Made by a program: the position numbers and the translations under genes. The notes under the pieces are model-generated. The model worked only from the letters and a program-made list of their open reading frames with translations. It was not told the DNA's origin and did no database searches. DNA of 64,000 nucleotides from Gordoniibacillus chartarius (GTDB taxonomy: Bacteria; Bacillota; Bacilli; Paenibacillales; NBRC-103111), in contig NZ_JBHLWN010000024.1 in NCBI RefSeq assembly GCF_042432825.1, positions 1 through 64,000 on the forward strand. Reading direction: 5' to 3'. Below, piece after piece: positions 34,488 to 43,437 of this stretch. Position 1 is the first letter of the stretch; each line of letters opens with the position of its first letter.

Positions 34488-35420
34488 ATGGCAAACATAG
34501 AGACAATAAACGGTTACTCCGGGGCAAAAGCGGCGGATAAGAAGAAAAAACCATGGTTTTCCTTCTCTGTGCTATTCATTTTGCCTTCTTTTCTTTTATA
34601 CACCCTGTTTGTGATTTATCCGACTTTGAACAGCGTCAATTTAAGCTTTACCAACTGGGATGGAGTCAGTCCTGAAGTAAACTACATCGGTTTCGATAAC
34701 TTTATCGAGATGTGGCACAGCGACAGGGTGCATAACGCGTTAAAGAACACCTTGATCATGTCGGTCGCACTCGTTGTACTCGAAAATGTGGTGGCCATTG
34801 TGCTGGCAATGATGGTCGATCAGGTACGTTGGTGTAAAAATTTGTTTCGAAGCATCTTTTATTTCCCCGTACTTCTTAGCGGGATCGTGATGGGTTTTGT
34901 GTGGGCCATCATTTTTAATTTTAACTTTGGCGTGATTTCGCAGCTGCTCGACAAGGCCGGTTTTTCGAGTCTGAAGCTCGATTGGCTCGGAAACCCCGAT
35001 TACGCGATGATTGCGATTATTGTTACAACCGTCTGGAAGGGCGCAGGATACTACATGATCATTTACTTGGCCGGGCTTCAAGGCATTCCGCCGGAATTGC
35101 ATGAAGCGGCCGCAATCGACGGGGCTAACCGCTGGCAGCAGTTTCGCCATGTAACGTTTCCGCTGCTTGCCGGAGCGATGACGGTAAGCGTCATGCTGTC
35201 CATGATCGGCGCGCTCAAAATCTTTGACCAAATTGCGGTAATGACCGATGGCGGTCCGGGCTTCGCAACGGAAACCATGACCTACATCGTTTATAAAGTG
35301 GGCTTCGGAGAGCTGAGACAAGGCTACGGTACGGCGCTTTCTCTCGTCCTGTTCCTGCTCATCCTGCTCGTATCTCTCATTCAAGTGAAATTGCTTCGGA
35401 GAAGAGAGGTGCAAATGTAA
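34488..35420 (+). CDS. Sugar ABC transporter permease (MalF/UgpA type)
   Basis: First membrane subunit of the second CUT1 importer, 310 residues, with about six membrane segments: 'FILPSFLLYTLFVIYPTLNS' near residue 25 and the EAA loop 'ELHEAAAIDGANRWQQFRHVTFP' region near residue 205. ATG 34488 follows GGAG by seven bases and replaces an in-frame ATG at 34464 that has no site. It follows the binding-protein gene and its hairpin and is one base from the next permease. Confidence 0.92.
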   Translation: MANIETINGYSGAKAADKKKKPWFSFSVLFILPSFLLYTLFVIYPTLNSVNLSFTNWDGVSPEVNYIGFDNFIEMWHSDRVHNALKNTLIMSVALVVLENVVAIVLAMMVDQVRWCKNLFRSIFYFPVLLSGIVMGFVWAIIFNFNFGVISQLLDKAGFSSLKLDWLGNPDYAMIAIIVTTVWKGAGYYMIIYLAGLQGIPPELHEAAAIDGANRWQQFRHVTFPLLAGAMTVSVMLSMIGALKIFDQIAVMTDGGPGFATETMTYIVYKVGFGELRQGYGTALSLVLFLLILLVSLIQVKLLRRREVQM

Positions 35421-35421
35421 C

Positions 35422-36252
35422 ATGGAGAAGTCCAATAGATGGGTCGATATGTTCGTCTTCACAGTAACCCTTGTCGTTGCCGTCTTATTTTGCTTCCCGA
35501 TTTATTTCAGCATCATATCCGCATTTAAGACGAACGGGGAAATTTTAAGAGATGCCGTCGCATTTCCGAGCAGCTTCTATGTGGACAGCTTCGTATTCCT
35601 TTGGACGAAAACGGATTTCCCGGCGGCGATGGCCAACAGCGCATTACTGACGATAACGTCCATTGTGTGCATGATTCTGATGATTCCGATGGCGGCGTAC
35701 GCGATTGAACGGACGGGAAAGAAGTGGACGAATGCGGTCTATGTGTACTATCTTGCCGGCATGATGATTCCGTTCCAGGTGTACATGATTCCGCTGTTTA
35801 AGGAAATGAAGGCAATAGGTCTCTATGGAACGTTAACGGCACCGATTCTGATTTATATTTCCGGTTCCGTAGGCATGGGCGTGTTATTGTTCACCAGCTT
35901 CATTAAAGGGATCCCTGTCGAGATTGAGGAAGCCGCGGCCATAGACGGATGCTCCAAAGTGCGAACGTTCTGGCAGATCGTATTTCCGCTGCTCGGTCCT
36001 TGTACGGCAAGCCTGGTCGTGCTACAGGGTCTCGGAATCTGGAACGACTTCCTGATGCCGAGCTTGATCCTCCCTTCGGACAGACCGAAAACGATGATCG
36101 TGGAAATTTTCAAGTTTGTCGGAGAGCTTGCCTCGCAGTGGGATATGGTGTTCGCCGGCACGGCCTTGTCCATCATCCCTGTCTTGCTCGCATTTATTCT
36201 TTTGCAAAAATATTTCGTTAAGGGGATAGCGGCTGGAGCCACAAAAGGGTAA
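35422..36252 (+). CDS. Sugar ABC transporter permease (MalG/UgpE type)
   Basis: Second membrane subunit, 276 residues, with the EAA loop 'EIEEAAAIDGCSKVRTFW' near residue 170 and the family C-terminus 'QKYFVKGIAAGATKG'. ATG 35422 is one base after the stop of the previous gene, so translation is coupled. As with the LplBCA-type system, no dedicated ATPase is encoded. Confidence 0.92.
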   Translation: MEKSNRWVDMFVFTVTLVVAVLFCFPIYFSIISAFKTNGEILRDAVAFPSSFYVDSFVFLWTKTDFPAAMANSALLTITSIVCMILMIPMAAYAIERTGKKWTNAVYVYYLAGMMIPFQVYMIPLFKEMKAIGLYGTLTAPILIYISGSVGMGVLLFTSFIKGIPVEIEEAAAIDGCSKVRTFWQIVFPLLGPCTASLVVLQGLGIWNDFLMPSLILPSDRPKTMIVEIFKFVGELASQWDMVFAGTALSIIPVLLAFILLQKYFVKGIAAGATKG

Positions 36253-36259
36253 TACAATG

Positions 36260-36296
36260 ATCCGCTTCTGGTCCTTTGGCCGGAGCGGATTTTTTT
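36260..36296 (+). terminator. Terminator after the second sugar transporter operon
   Basis: ATCCGCT pairs with AGCGGAT, with further partial pairing inside, followed by six T residues, just after the permease stop codon. The GH28-like gene begins 36 bp later without an obvious promoter, so partial read-through may feed it. Confidence 0.82.
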
Positions 36297-36332
36297 AGTC
36301 CGCATTCAAATGACGTCGGGAGGCTTGGGTTC

Positions 36333-37799
36333 ATGAATCAGGTAGTTGGGTATGAGGCTCCTAAAGGAGCGATTGGCAGGGAGGACTATCGCGTATTCGT
36401 AAGAATACCCGAAGGCGAGTGGCAGGAATTGTTCGTTTATGAAGTCAAGGTAGACATGCACGATGTACGTCATGCTTCGATGGTTTATTTCGATATGGCC
36501 GGACAAGCGGAAGTAAGAGTGGAGAGCCTGAACGCTGCTGTTCGTAGTGCTGTCATTCGTCCGCTATCGGCGGATGTTGCGTTCGAATATGAGCATGATG
36601 CAATCATCTTTACTTTGGATAGGCCGCGTAAGCTGAGTATTGAGATCAACGGCGAACGGTTTTCCAATCTGCACCTGTTTGCCAACCCGCTGGAGGAACA
36701 GGCGCCGGATCCGGCGGACGACGATGTGCTTGTGATGAAGCCCGCGATTCATCGCACCGAAGATTTGTACCGGGCTTGGGAAGCGGACGGGAATGGGGGG
36801 CAAGCCCCGAAGGTCATTTATTTCGCGCCAGGCATGCATTACTTGGAGGAAACGATTCTTCGCATCCCGTCGGGCACAACCGTGTATATCGCTGGCGGAG
36901 CCATCGTTGTCGGTTCGATGCTGTGCGATCGCGTTCACGATGTAACGATACGGGGGAGGGGCATGTTGTACCTTTCCGACTTCCATCGTTTCTCCGCCTT
37001 TCGCGGCGTCCGCATCGTCTTCTCGCGGAATATCACCGTAGAAGGCATCATCACGATGGATCCGCCGCATTACAGCATCTACATCGGCAAGTCGGAGCAC
37101 ATCCGCATACGGAACTTCAAATCGTTCAGCACGCGCGGGTGGTCCGACGGCATTGATATGATGGCCAGCAGCCATATCGATATCGATGACGTTTTTCTCC
37201 GCACCTCGGATGACTGCATCGCCATCTATGGCACGCGATGGGACTTTGCCGGCGATTCCCGCGAAATAACCGTAAGAAATTCGGTGCTGTGGGCGGATGT
37301 GGCGCATCCGCTCATGATCGGAACTCATGGCGATCATCACCGAAGCGGCGATGTGATCGAGAACGTTCGCTTCGAGAACATCGATATTTTGGAGCACCAC
37401 GAGCCTCAGCCGAACTACTGGGGAGCTATGGCGATCAATGCGGGCGACAAGAACATCGTCCGGAACGTGAGCTATGACGGCATCCGTGTCGAGGCTTTCG
37501 AGCTTGGGCAATTGATCGATCTCCGCGTGGTATGGAACAAAGACTACAATCCCGTACCCGGCCAGCGCATTGAACATATTACGTTTACGAACATTTCGTA
37601 CAACGGCTCCAATTCGAACAAAAATCGAATCTACGGCTACGATAAGGAGCGAACAGTCAGCGGCGTTACCTTCACCAATCTGCGCATCAATGGAGAGTTG
37701 ATCCGGAATGCGGAGCAGGGCCATTTTGAATTGAATGAATTTGCCGGCGATATCGTATTTCGAGTCGATCCCCTCAACTCAAGCTCGAAGGGGAGCTAA
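36333..37799 (+). CDS. GH28-like right-handed beta-helix glycoside hydrolase, cytoplasmic
   Basis: Probable polygalacturonase-family (GH28) or closely related (GH49-like) beta-helix hydrolase, 488 residues. An N-terminal beta sandwich of about 130 residues precedes the helix. Parallel-helix repeats are visible ('HDVTIRGRGMLYL', 'RNITVEGIITMDP', 'EHIRIRNFKSFS', 'SHIDIDDVFLRTSDDCIAIYG'). The paired Asp in 'TSDDC' near residue 294 and 'GTHGDHH' near 330 match the catalytic DD and GHG positions of GH28. No signal peptide is present, so it should act on imported oligosaccharides. ATG 36333 follows GGGAGG by nine bases. It lies between the sugar transporter and YesM/YesN. Confidence 0.8.
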   Translation: MNQVVGYEAPKGAIGREDYRVFVRIPEGEWQELFVYEVKVDMHDVRHASMVYFDMAGQAEVRVESLNAAVRSAVIRPLSADVAFEYEHDAIIFTLDRPRKLSIEINGERFSNLHLFANPLEEQAPDPADDDVLVMKPAIHRTEDLYRAWEADGNGGQAPKVIYFAPGMHYLEETILRIPSGTTVYIAGGAIVVGSMLCDRVHDVTIRGRGMLYLSDFHRFSAFRGVRIVFSRNITVEGIITMDPPHYSIYIGKSEHIRIRNFKSFSTRGWSDGIDMMASSHIDIDDVFLRTSDDCIAIYGTRWDFAGDSREITVRNSVLWADVAHPLMIGTHGDHHRSGDVIENVRFENIDILEHHEPQPNYWGAMAINAGDKNIVRNVSYDGIRVEAFELGQLIDLRVVWNKDYNPVPGQRIEHITFTNISYNGSNSNKNRIYGYDKERTVSGVTFTNLRINGELIRNAEQGHFELNEFAGDIVFRVDPLNSSSKGS

Positions 37800-37890
37800 C
37801 ATTTTCCACAACAAAGCTCATGGTTATACCGAAGAAAACTGCTATGATAAGAAGTGGAAGGCCGTTCTCTGTCTAAGGGGTGAGCGATAG

Positions 37891-39669
37891 ATGGCAGTGA
37901 CCACATTTTCCCGCATGCGCAAAAGTATTTTTGCCAAATTTACGTTCTCGTTCATTGCCGCCGGTCTCATTCCGCTGCTTCTGATTAGCTATTTTTCACT
38001 GAATACCTTCAGCAGTTATGTGGAACGCAATGCCGTAAACAACTACGAGCAAATGTTCCTGTACGCCGGCAAAAACCTGGACGATATGAACACCAAATAC
38101 AATAATATTTCAAAAATCATGTACTCCTACGGGGTAGACGGCGTATACAGCCAACTGGGGCAAGCGATTGCGGCTCAGGCGGGGTCGGGCGATGTTCGGC
38201 TTCAAAGTACGATTGATGATTTCCTGCGGACAATCTTGTATACGGACAAGCACCTGACCAATGTTTTCTTCGTGACGACGGATGGCCGCTTACAGCATTT
38301 GAATAAGGAAAACAAGACTTTCGATATCGGCTACAGCTACCCGGAGCCTGGTTGGGCCAAGAAGCTGGACAATGAGCGGGCGCTCGTGTTTTTCCCGACT
38401 CATCCGGAAACGTACTTTCTGCGTTCGGATCAGCTGGTCATGACCTATGCCCGAAATTTAACCGATGTGCTCGGTTCGGAAGGCTTGAATGCCAAGCAAG
38501 TCGGAACGTTCTATATGGACGTAAGCATGTCGGCGTTCGATGAGATTTTTCAGCAAATGGTGCTGAACCCGAAGGATTATGTCTATGTCATGGATAACGG
38601 TGGCATTGTCCTATACAGCAACCATCGCGAGCTTATTGGGAAGCCTTACGCACCGCTGCATTCCGATGAGCATATCCAGATTGAGCATACAACGGAGGGA
38701 ACGGATTGGAAGGTTCGCGGCGATTTCTACAAAGCGGATATGTTTAAGCATATCGAGCAGATCAAGAATACGCTGTTCGTTGTGATCGCGGGCTGTATCG
38801 TGTCGTTAATCATGGTGGCGATCTTGTTCTCCAATCGGCTGTCAGGTCCGATACGGAGCATTAGCCAGCAGATGGGCAAAATCGAATCCGGCAACTTCAA
38901 TACCCAGGTTACCGTGCGGACGACGGATGAAATCGGCTTGCTTGCCCGGAGCTTCAACAAGATGGTCGTACGCCTGCAAAGCTACATCGATGAGGTGTAC
39001 ATCGCCCAAATTAAGCAGAAGCAGGCTGAGCTGAGCGCACTCAAGAGTCAAATCCGCCCGCATTATTTGTATAACACACTGGAAGCGATCCGGATGAGCG
39101 CTGTGGCCAATGACGACAATGAGGTCGGCGATATGATTTTGTCATTGTCCCATCAGCTCAAGTACGTGCTGGACTATGGGCAGGAGACGGTGCCCCTGGC
39201 CGAGGAGAAAGCGAATATCGATCAATATTTCATGCTGATGCAGTACCGTTACGGCGAGCACCGGCTGTCGATGGATTTTCGCTTCGAGGCCGAGCTGCTG
39301 GCACTGCCGGTTCCGAAGCTGTCTATACAACCGCTCGTGGAGAACGCGATCTATCACGGCATTATGCCGAAGGCCGGCAAGGGGACGATCCGCATCACCG
39401 CAGAGCTGGAAAGCGCCGACAAGCTGCGCATCACCGTCGATGACGACGGCGTCGGCATTCCTCCGGAGCAGCTTAGGCGGGTCAAGTCGAAGTTAAGTGG
39501 AGATACGCCGGCGGAAACAGGCGGCAGCATCGGGCTGAAAAATGTGCACGACCGTCTCGTGACGCTGTACGGACCGGAGTACGGCATCGAGATCAACAGT
39601 ACGCAGAGCATCGGGACGTCGGTGCGAATGGTGATCCCGATAGGAAGAGAGGCGAACACACATGCTTAA
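37891..39669 (+). CDS. YesM-type sensor histidine kinase
   Basis: Membrane sensor kinase, 592 residues. A first span at about residues 20-40, an extracellular Cache-like sensor to about 290, a second span near 290-312, HAMP at about 313-366, the LytS/YesM-type His_kinase motif 'IRPHYLYNT' with the phospho-acceptor His391, and an ATPase domain ('PLVENAIYHGI', 'DDDGVGI', 'GSIGLKNVHDRL'). ATG 37891 follows AGGGGTGAG. Its end overlaps the response regulator gene by eight bases. The pair very probably senses a sugar signal, perhaps through the binding protein at 33062. Confidence 0.93.
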   Translation: MAVTTFSRMRKSIFAKFTFSFIAAGLIPLLLISYFSLNTFSSYVERNAVNNYEQMFLYAGKNLDDMNTKYNNISKIMYSYGVDGVYSQLGQAIAAQAGSGDVRLQSTIDDFLRTILYTDKHLTNVFFVTTDGRLQHLNKENKTFDIGYSYPEPGWAKKLDNERALVFFPTHPETYFLRSDQLVMTYARNLTDVLGSEGLNAKQVGTFYMDVSMSAFDEIFQQMVLNPKDYVYVMDNGGIVLYSNHRELIGKPYAPLHSDEHIQIEHTTEGTDWKVRGDFYKADMFKHIEQIKNTLFVVIAGCIVSLIMVAILFSNRLSGPIRSISQQMGKIESGNFNTQVTVRTTDEIGLLARSFNKMVVRLQSYIDEVYIAQIKQKQAELSALKSQIRPHYLYNTLEAIRMSAVANDDNEVGDMILSLSHQLKYVLDYGQETVPLAEEKANIDQYFMLMQYRYGEHRLSMDFRFEAELLALPVPKLSIQPLVENAIYHGIMPKAGKGTIRITAELESADKLRITVDDDGVGIPPEQLRRVKSKLSGDTPAETGGSIGLKNVHDRLVTLYGPEYGIEINSTQSIGTSVRMVIPIGREANTHA

Positions 39670-41263
39670 CGTGATCCTGGCCGATGACGAACCGATGATT
39701 ATCCGCGGATTGAAGAAGCTCATTCCATGGGAGGAGCTTGGCATCCGCATTGTCGGTGAAGCCTGGACCGGGAAGGGGCTCCTGGAGCTCGTCGAGCGGG
39801 AGCATCCGGAGCTGGTGGTCACGGACATCAGCATGCCCGACGGCAGCGGCATTGATGTCATTAAAGAGATTGCCCGGAGGAAGCTCAGGACTAAAGTCAT
39901 TTTTATCAGCGCCTATCAGGAATTCTCATACGCCAAGGACGCGCTGGCCTTTGGAGCGGTCGATTACCTTGTAAAGCCTGTAGAGAAACGCTTGCTGAGG
40001 GAGGCGGTGCAAAGGGCGGTTTCCCTGCTGCAGGAAGAAACGGAAGAGATGACTTCCATGGGCAAGCTCGCCGCGTATGAGCTGAAGGATAAGCAAACGC
40101 AGCTGGAGGATCTGTTCGACCGCCTGACGGAAGGGGACATCCGGGAGGAAGAAGCGAAGCGGCAGCTGGAGAGGCTGGAGGCCGGCTATGTATATGAGTG
40201 CTATACGGCTTTTGTCATCGAGCCGGAGCCGTTTCAGGAAGGTCAAGCGACGTGGGGCGAGCATGAAAAGAGGCTCCTGTTCTTTGCGGTTTCCAATCTG
40301 ACGGGAGAGCTTGCCCGCTCTTGCGGGAACGGCCTGGTGCTGCGGAAAGCGGACTCACTGTGTGTGATTACAAACCATCGTGAGGACAGCGATATGCTGG
40401 AGCTGGGGCAGGAGATGGTCGAGAAGGTGCGCTTTTATTTGAAAACGAACATTACGCTCGGGATAGGACGCCCTGCTTGCTCTCTGCAAGAAATTAAGTC
40501 TTCTTACCTCTCGGCTGCTGACGCGCTGAAGCTCCGTTATTTTACCGGACAGGGGCGCGTGATCCATTGGCAGGCCGCTTCCGACCTGCAGCGGGCATCG
40601 GAAAGAGATTCGATGCAGGGTGCCTTAACCGAAGTCAGGCAGCAGCTGCTTCAGGCGCTCCTGTCCAAGGAAATGAACGTGATTGCCCAAGCGGCGGATC
40701 AAGCCTTAAACCGGATTGAAGCGGCGGCGCAAGGCAGCAAGGAAGCCGCCGTTACCGGATGTTACCAGCTGCTTGCGGAATTGTCGGAGGAGCTGGCCGC
40801 CGTCGGGGTCGCGTATGTTCCGGCAGAACAGGACCAGCTGCAATCGATGCACCGGTTCGGGCGCTACGCGGAGCTGAAGCAGTATGTTGAGGGAGAGATT
40901 ACGGAAATATTCGGCCGGATGCAGTCGTCCGGCAGCGGGAAAGAAGTGCAGCAGATGACGCTCGTCAAGGAATACATCGAGAACCATTACAGTGAAAATA
41001 TTACGCTGGAGCGCATCGCCTCACTCGTCTATATGAATCCGTATTATTTCAGCAGCTTCTTCAAGAAGCACACCAATCGGAACTTTAAGCAATACGTTAC
41101 CGAAGTACGCATGAAGCACGCCGTCCGGCTGCTATTGCAGACGGATTTGATGGTGTATGAAATCGCCGAGAAGGTCGGCTACAACAATGCGCGCCAGTTC
41201 AGCGATATGTTCAAGAAGCAATATGGCAAGCTGCCGCAGGATTACAAAAATCACAAGAATTAA
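39662..41263 (+). CDS. YesN-type response regulator with AraC DNA-binding domain
   Basis: Cytoplasmic partner of the kinase, 533 residues. The receiver domain covers residues 1-120 with acidic pocket Asp8/Asp9, phospho-acceptor Asp55 ('VVTDISMPDG') and Lys in 'LVKPVEKR'. A middle helical region of about 290 residues follows, then a C-terminal AraC domain ('ITLERIASLVYMNPYYFSSFFKK', 'VYEIAEKVGYNNARQFSDMFKK'). It is the best candidate for binding the CTTAAAA...GCAT boxes at 32952 and 41343 and perhaps 43438, an inference from proximity and motif family. Confidence 0.93.
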   Translation: MLNVILADDEPMIIRGLKKLIPWEELGIRIVGEAWTGKGLLELVEREHPELVVTDISMPDGSGIDVIKEIARRKLRTKVIFISAYQEFSYAKDALAFGAVDYLVKPVEKRLLREAVQRAVSLLQEETEEMTSMGKLAAYELKDKQTQLEDLFDRLTEGDIREEEAKRQLERLEAGYVYECYTAFVIEPEPFQEGQATWGEHEKRLLFFAVSNLTGELARSCGNGLVLRKADSLCVITNHREDSDMLELGQEMVEKVRFYLKTNITLGIGRPACSLQEIKSSYLSAADALKLRYFTGQGRVIHWQAASDLQRASERDSMQGALTEVRQQLLQALLSKEMNVIAQAADQALNRIEAAAQGSKEAAVTGCYQLLAELSEELAAVGVAYVPAEQDQLQSMHRFGRYAELKQYVEGEITEIFGRMQSSGSGKEVQQMTLVKEYIENHYSENITLERIASLVYMNPYYFSSFFKKHTNRNFKQYVTEVRMKHAVRLLLQTDLMVYEIAEKVGYNNARQFSDMFKKQYGKLPQDYKNHKN

Positions 41264-41281
41264 GAGGCTGATAAGCGGCGG

Positions 41282-41325
41282 AAGCTTACATGCGAGTCCC
41301 GGCGGCTTGACGTGTAGGCTTTTTG
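41282..41325 (+). terminator. Terminator of the YesM/YesN operon
   Basis: AAGCTTACA pairs with TGTAGGCTT (one wobble) around a GC-rich loop and is followed by TTTTT, about 20 bases after the yesN-like stop codon. Confidence 0.72.
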
Positions 41326-41342
41326 TGCTGGAATGGAAATAT

Positions 41343-41407
41343 CTTAAATTTCGTGCATATCAAGCTTAAAACAACGCATACTCATCCGTTTTCCCCTATG
41401 TTAGTCT
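41343..41407 (+). promoter_or_regulatory. Promoter and putative AraC/YesN-type operator upstream of the CapA-family gene
   Basis: CTTAAA...GCAT occurs twice, with the GCAT copies at 41355 and 41376, 21 bp apart. Exactly 22 bases after the second comes TAGTCT (41402-41407), with TG one base before it (extended -10). The block from AGCTTAAAA (41364) to AGTCTA matches the promoter at 32971 at both ends over 46 ungapped bases, while the spacer differs. No gene lies between 41264 and 41465. Confidence 0.6.
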
Positions 41408-41465
41408 AGCAATGCCGGCAGTGCCGCGCGAATCGGGTTAGCTAATTTTCTTAAGGAGCGAGCTT

Positions 41466-41540
41466 ATGCACATCATCAATCCCGGAGCCATGGTCGGCGT
41501 ATGTGCGCAAGACCTGAGCGAAGCGATACGCGGATTTTGA
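41466..41540 (+). CDS. Possible 24-codon leader peptide or gene remnant
   Basis: ATG at 41466 stands seven bases after a strong AAGGAG site, about 60 bp downstream of the promoter at 41343, and reads 24 codons (starting MHIINPGAMVGVCAQDL) to TGA. The ribosome site and position argue that it is translated. It could be a regulatory leader peptide, or the surviving start of a gene lost by deletion; the peptide reads like an ordinary enzyme N-terminus. I find no continuation of a recognisable protein in the following 140 bases. Confidence 0.4.
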   Translation: MHIINPGAMVGVCAQDLSEAIRGF

Positions 41541-41650
41541 TTATTTTACGTATAGATTTTTCGAGTAATATTGATGACACGGCACGTGATGTATATGGCC
41601 GAATACTAGGCAGACGCGTGATTGGGAGACCGATGCGACAGGAGGTGAAT

Positions 41651-41695
41651 ATGCTGGTGACATTGAAGGAGGGATCGACTTCGTGGCTGCAGTGA
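41651..41695 (+). CDS. Possible 14-codon peptide overlapping the CapA-family start
   Basis: ATG at 41651 follows ACAGGAGGTGA by a few bases, one of the best ribosome sites in the window, yet the frame stops after 14 codons, 13 bases inside the CapA-family gene in another frame. The ribosome site of the larger gene lies within this small frame, so translation of the peptide may couple to it. No function can be given to the peptide itself. Confidence 0.4.
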   Translation: MLVTLKEGSTSWLQ

Positions 41696-42657
41696 AAATT
41701 GCCATTGTAGGCGACGTGTTGATGAAGCATCCGATGATCGCGTCCGCCCGGCGCAAGGGCGCCAAGGGCTTCGATTTTACGCCTCTATTCCGGCCGGTCC
41801 GAACCTTGCTGCGTAATGCGGATGTTACCGTAGGCAATCTGGAGACGACCTTCTCGGGCTATGGCGGTCCGGGTGTGAAAAGAAACGGCTACCCGACGGA
41901 ATCGGTCAGCCGGATATCGCGATACGTATTTAACTGTCCTGATGAGCTGGCCCCGGCGCTGAAGCAAGCCGGATTTAACGTACTCGTCACCGCCAACAAC
42001 CACAGCATGGACGGCGGCTCCAAGGGATTGATGCGCACGCTTGCGGTTTTGAATCGTAACGGCTTAAAGCATACAGGCACTTATCACAACGTGAAAGGAG
42101 CCGGCGCACCGCTTATCGTCAGGGCCGGCGGTATGAAGATCGCCATTCTCGCTTATACGAAAGGAACGAATTCGATACCGGTTCCGAAGCCGTGGATGGT
42201 GAACCGAATCGGCTCGACGGAGCGGATCTCGGCGATGATCCGCAGGCTGCGGGGCAAGACGGACTTCATTATCGTCTATCTCCATTTCGGGAAGGAGTTC
42301 CGGAATTACCCGAGCGAGAGGGAGAAGAAGCTGATGAGCCGGTTGCTCTATCAGGGAGCCAACGTTGTGGTCGGTGCGCATCCCCACGTTCTGCACCCCG
42401 TCCGGGTCATTCGCAGCCGGGATCGGGACGGGAAGCTTCGCTCGAGGGTCGCCGCCTCCTCCTTGGGAAACTTCGTTTCGATCAAGCTTCGCGGCCGGGA
42501 GGATACGATCACCGGCATGATTTTGGAGCTGTCCGTGACGAAGAATGCGCGGAGCGGGGCGGATATCTCCGGCATCCGGTATATCAAAACGAAGGTTGTC
42601 AGAGGCGGAGGGCGCGGGTTCCGTGTCGTCCCTAATCAACAATGGCAGCATAAATAA
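41683..42657 (+). CDS. CapA-family metallophosphatase-like protein
   Basis: Protein of the CapA (PgsA) family, calcineurin-like phosphoesterase fold, 324 residues. Signs are 'KIAIVGDVLMKHPMI' at the N-terminus, 'VTVGNLETTFSG' near residue 50, 'LVTANNHSMDGG' near 105, 'IIVYLHFGKEF' near 193 and 'GAHPHVLHPV' near 228, the usual metal-site motifs. Many relatives are secreted and help make poly-gamma-glutamate capsules; this one has no signal peptide, so that role is doubtful. It starts with GTG at 41683, nine to ten bases after AAGGAGG. It may belong to the same regulon as the sugar transporter by its promoter. Confidence 0.82.
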   Translation: MAAVKIAIVGDVLMKHPMIASARRKGAKGFDFTPLFRPVRTLLRNADVTVGNLETTFSGYGGPGVKRNGYPTESVSRISRYVFNCPDELAPALKQAGFNVLVTANNHSMDGGSKGLMRTLAVLNRNGLKHTGTYHNVKGAGAPLIVRAGGMKIAILAYTKGTNSIPVPKPWMVNRIGSTERISAMIRRLRGKTDFIIVYLHFGKEFRNYPSEREKKLMSRLLYQGANVVVGAHPHVLHPVRVIRSRDRDGKLRSRVAASSLGNFVSIKLRGREDTITGMILELSVTKNARSGADISGIRYIKTKVVRGGGRGFRVVPNQQWQHK

Positions 42658-42768
42658 TCTTTCGCCAAAGTGAAGATGTGAACGCCGGAAATTGAGGGAC
42701 AGGCGAGAACTTACAAAATATGCTAGTATAAAATAGAGTACAAGCCTTTTAGGAAGGAGAGGAGAATT

Positions 42769-43266
42769 ATGGTGAAATCATTGATCGTCGGAGACGCCAT
42801 GCATGAGCTGGCTACTACACGCCGCATCCTGGAACGCTTGCCCGGGGAGCATATGTCGTGGAAGCCGCACGTGAAATCGATGACGTTGGGCGGGCTCGCC
42901 ACGCATCTGATTAATCTGTTGAACTGGCAGGTGGCGATTTTTCTTTACCCGGAATTTGATCTTTCGACCGTGCCGCTTCGGCGGGAAGCCTTGGAAAGAC
43001 CTGAAGACGTGCTGAAGGAGTTCGACGCAAACGTCGGTAAGCTGGAAAAGCTGTTAGCCGAATGCGACGAGATAACGCTCGGCGAGGAATGGACCCTGCG
43101 CAGCGGCGATCATATCATCCTGCGCCAACCGCGGGCGATCGCGCTTCGCACCTTCGGATTAAGCCACATGGTCCACCACCGGGCGCAGCTCGGGGTGTAC
43201 TTGCGGCTGCTCGATATTCCGGTGCCGAGCATCTACGGTCCCACAGCCGATGAGGAAGGCAAATGA
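42769..43266 (+). CDS. DinB family protein
   Basis: Small four-helix-bundle metalloprotein of the DinB/YfiT superfamily, 165 residues. The likely metal ligands are His in 'LATHLINLLNW' (near residue 45) and the paired His in 'SHMVHHRAQL' (near residue 140). Many members are thiol-dependent transferases or have unknown roles. ATG 42769 follows AGGAAGGAGAGGAG. It is a single gene with its own terminator and no evident link to pectin use. Confidence 0.88.
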   Translation: MVKSLIVGDAMHELATTRRILERLPGEHMSWKPHVKSMTLGGLATHLINLLNWQVAIFLYPEFDLSTVPLRREALERPEDVLKEFDANVGKLEKLLAECDEITLGEEWTLRSGDHIILRQPRAIALRTFGLSHMVHHRAQLGVYLRLLDIPVPSIYGPTADEEGK

Positions 43267-43286
43267 TCGATAATGCGCAGAACCGT

Positions 43287-43329
43287 CGCAGAGCATCGAC
43301 GTCACCGTCGATGTTCTGCGATTTTTTAT
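43287..43329 (+). terminator. Strong terminator after the DinB gene
   Basis: A 15-bp stem, CGCAGAGCATCGACG with CGTCGATGTTCTGCG (one wobble pair), a four-base loop and a following ATTTTTTATTT tail. Confidence 0.92.
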
Positions 43330-43437
43330 TTGAGCAGGATGACTCGTTATTCCGCTAATGCGGTAATGCCGGAAATGCGTATGCTGCCTTCGATGCGTCC
43401 GGCCATTTCTGCTTCCTTGAGCAGAAAAAAGGCATGA

